Origin: Cupriavidus basilensis OR16
GTDB taxonomy: Bacteria > Pseudomonadota > Gammaproteobacteria > Burkholderiales > Burkholderiaceae
DNA: 64,000 nt
Assembly: GCF_000243095.1 (NCBI RefSeq)
Contig: NZ_AHJE01000147.1
Location: forward strand, 1-64,000
Direction of reading: 5' to 3'
The notes under the pieces are model-generated. The model had not been told where the DNA came from. It saw nothing but the letters and a program-made list of their open reading frames with translations, and ran no database searches. Shown here in pieces: positions 63,885 through 64,000 of this stretch. The position numbers and the translations under genes were made by a program. Position 1 is the stretch's first letter, and each line of letters starts with the position of its first letter.

Positions 63885-64000
63885 ATGAAAACCTCGCCCC
63901 CCGGCGCTTCCGCGCCCACGCCAGCACCCGCGCTCAAGCTCGACTTCAATACCCGCAAGGCCTTGCTGTTTGCGCTCGCCGCCGAGCGCTTGTCGGCCTT
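63885..64000 (+). CDS. Start of an unidentified gene, cut by the right edge
   Basis: Reading from ATG at 63885 gives MKTSPPGASAPTPAPALKLD and then FNTRKALLFALAAERLSA, open to the end of the window. The first 20 residues are Pro/Ser-rich and look like a flexible leader; the rest is too short to identify. Confidence 0.5.
   Translation, partial: MKTSPPGASAPTPAPALKLDFNTRKALLFALAAERLSA

Noticed and set aside
1-64000. Insertion sequence, prophage, plasmid or integrative element
   Set aside because: No transposase, integrase, phage or conjugation gene and no flanking inverted repeats were found; GC and codon use are even through the window.

Overview
The window is GC-rich, gene-dense chromosomal DNA. 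Gene content (Tat-exported phospholipase C, tripartite-tricarboxylate TctC-type receptor, many LysR regulators, BatA/B/D, DUF2474 next to a cyanide-insensitive-type bd oxidase, MipA/OmpV) and codon use point to a beta-proteobacterium of the Burkholderiaceae, most likely Cupriavidus or a close relative. This is inferred from family knowledge, without a database search. I saw no rRNA, tRNA, CRISPR array, integrase or insertion sequence.

Layout. 1-14.6 kb, all on the minus strand: an outer-membrane protein, a formylglycine-generating enzyme (FGE), a membrane spermidine-synthase-like protein, an arylsulfatase, a MoxR/DUF58/DUF4381/BatA/BatBC/BatD set, MipA and a DUF2252 protein. The FGE has the conserved active-site Cys pair and would activate the sulfatase. 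The MoxR-Bat set directly downstream suggests an envelope maturation function. 14.7-18.4 kb, plus strand: a BamA-like barrel and a Tyr/Gly-rich secreted protein. 18.4-27.9 kb: small exported proteins, a LysR/LysE pair, an MlaC-like protein, a TetR/SDR/isomerase unit, AI-2E, UPF0761 and TauE proteins. 26.9-33 kb: a D-amino-acid catabolic unit (LysR, divergent dsdA, TctC-type receptor, D-threonine/3-hydroxy-aspartate aldolase-like enzyme, amidase). 33.3-35.6 kb: cydA-cydB-DUF2474. 35.6-38.6 kb: SDR/TetR/MFS. 38.9-43.4 kb: an exported phosphodiesterase-like lipoprotein, a small lipoprotein and phospholipase C. 43.5-47.2 kb: LysR, HAD phosphatase, M14 peptidase, alpha/beta hydrolase. 47.2-56.9 kb: trehalase, a PAS-GGDEF-EAL protein, a DsbA remnant, a LysR, a large lipoprotein hydrolase, and a DUF2938/methyltransferase/MerR set with a SoxR-type promoter. 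57-64 kb: MocR/EamA, a 33-aa membrane peptide, a 12-residue-repeat exported protein, a cNMP/thioredoxin-reductase fusion, a small coiled-coil protein, an EstB-type esterase and the start of one more gene.

The most striking property is a very high load of small lesions in otherwise well-conserved genes: about twenty frameshifts or internal deletions (1 bp to several hundred bp), and at least five short tandem duplications of 11-19 bp. Six lesions keep the reading frame, and one gene carries two single-base indels that cancel. This could be genuine slippage or deletion decay of the strain, or an assembly/consensus artefact. Mapping reads to the junctions would decide, and the functional statements about broken genes below depend on that answer.
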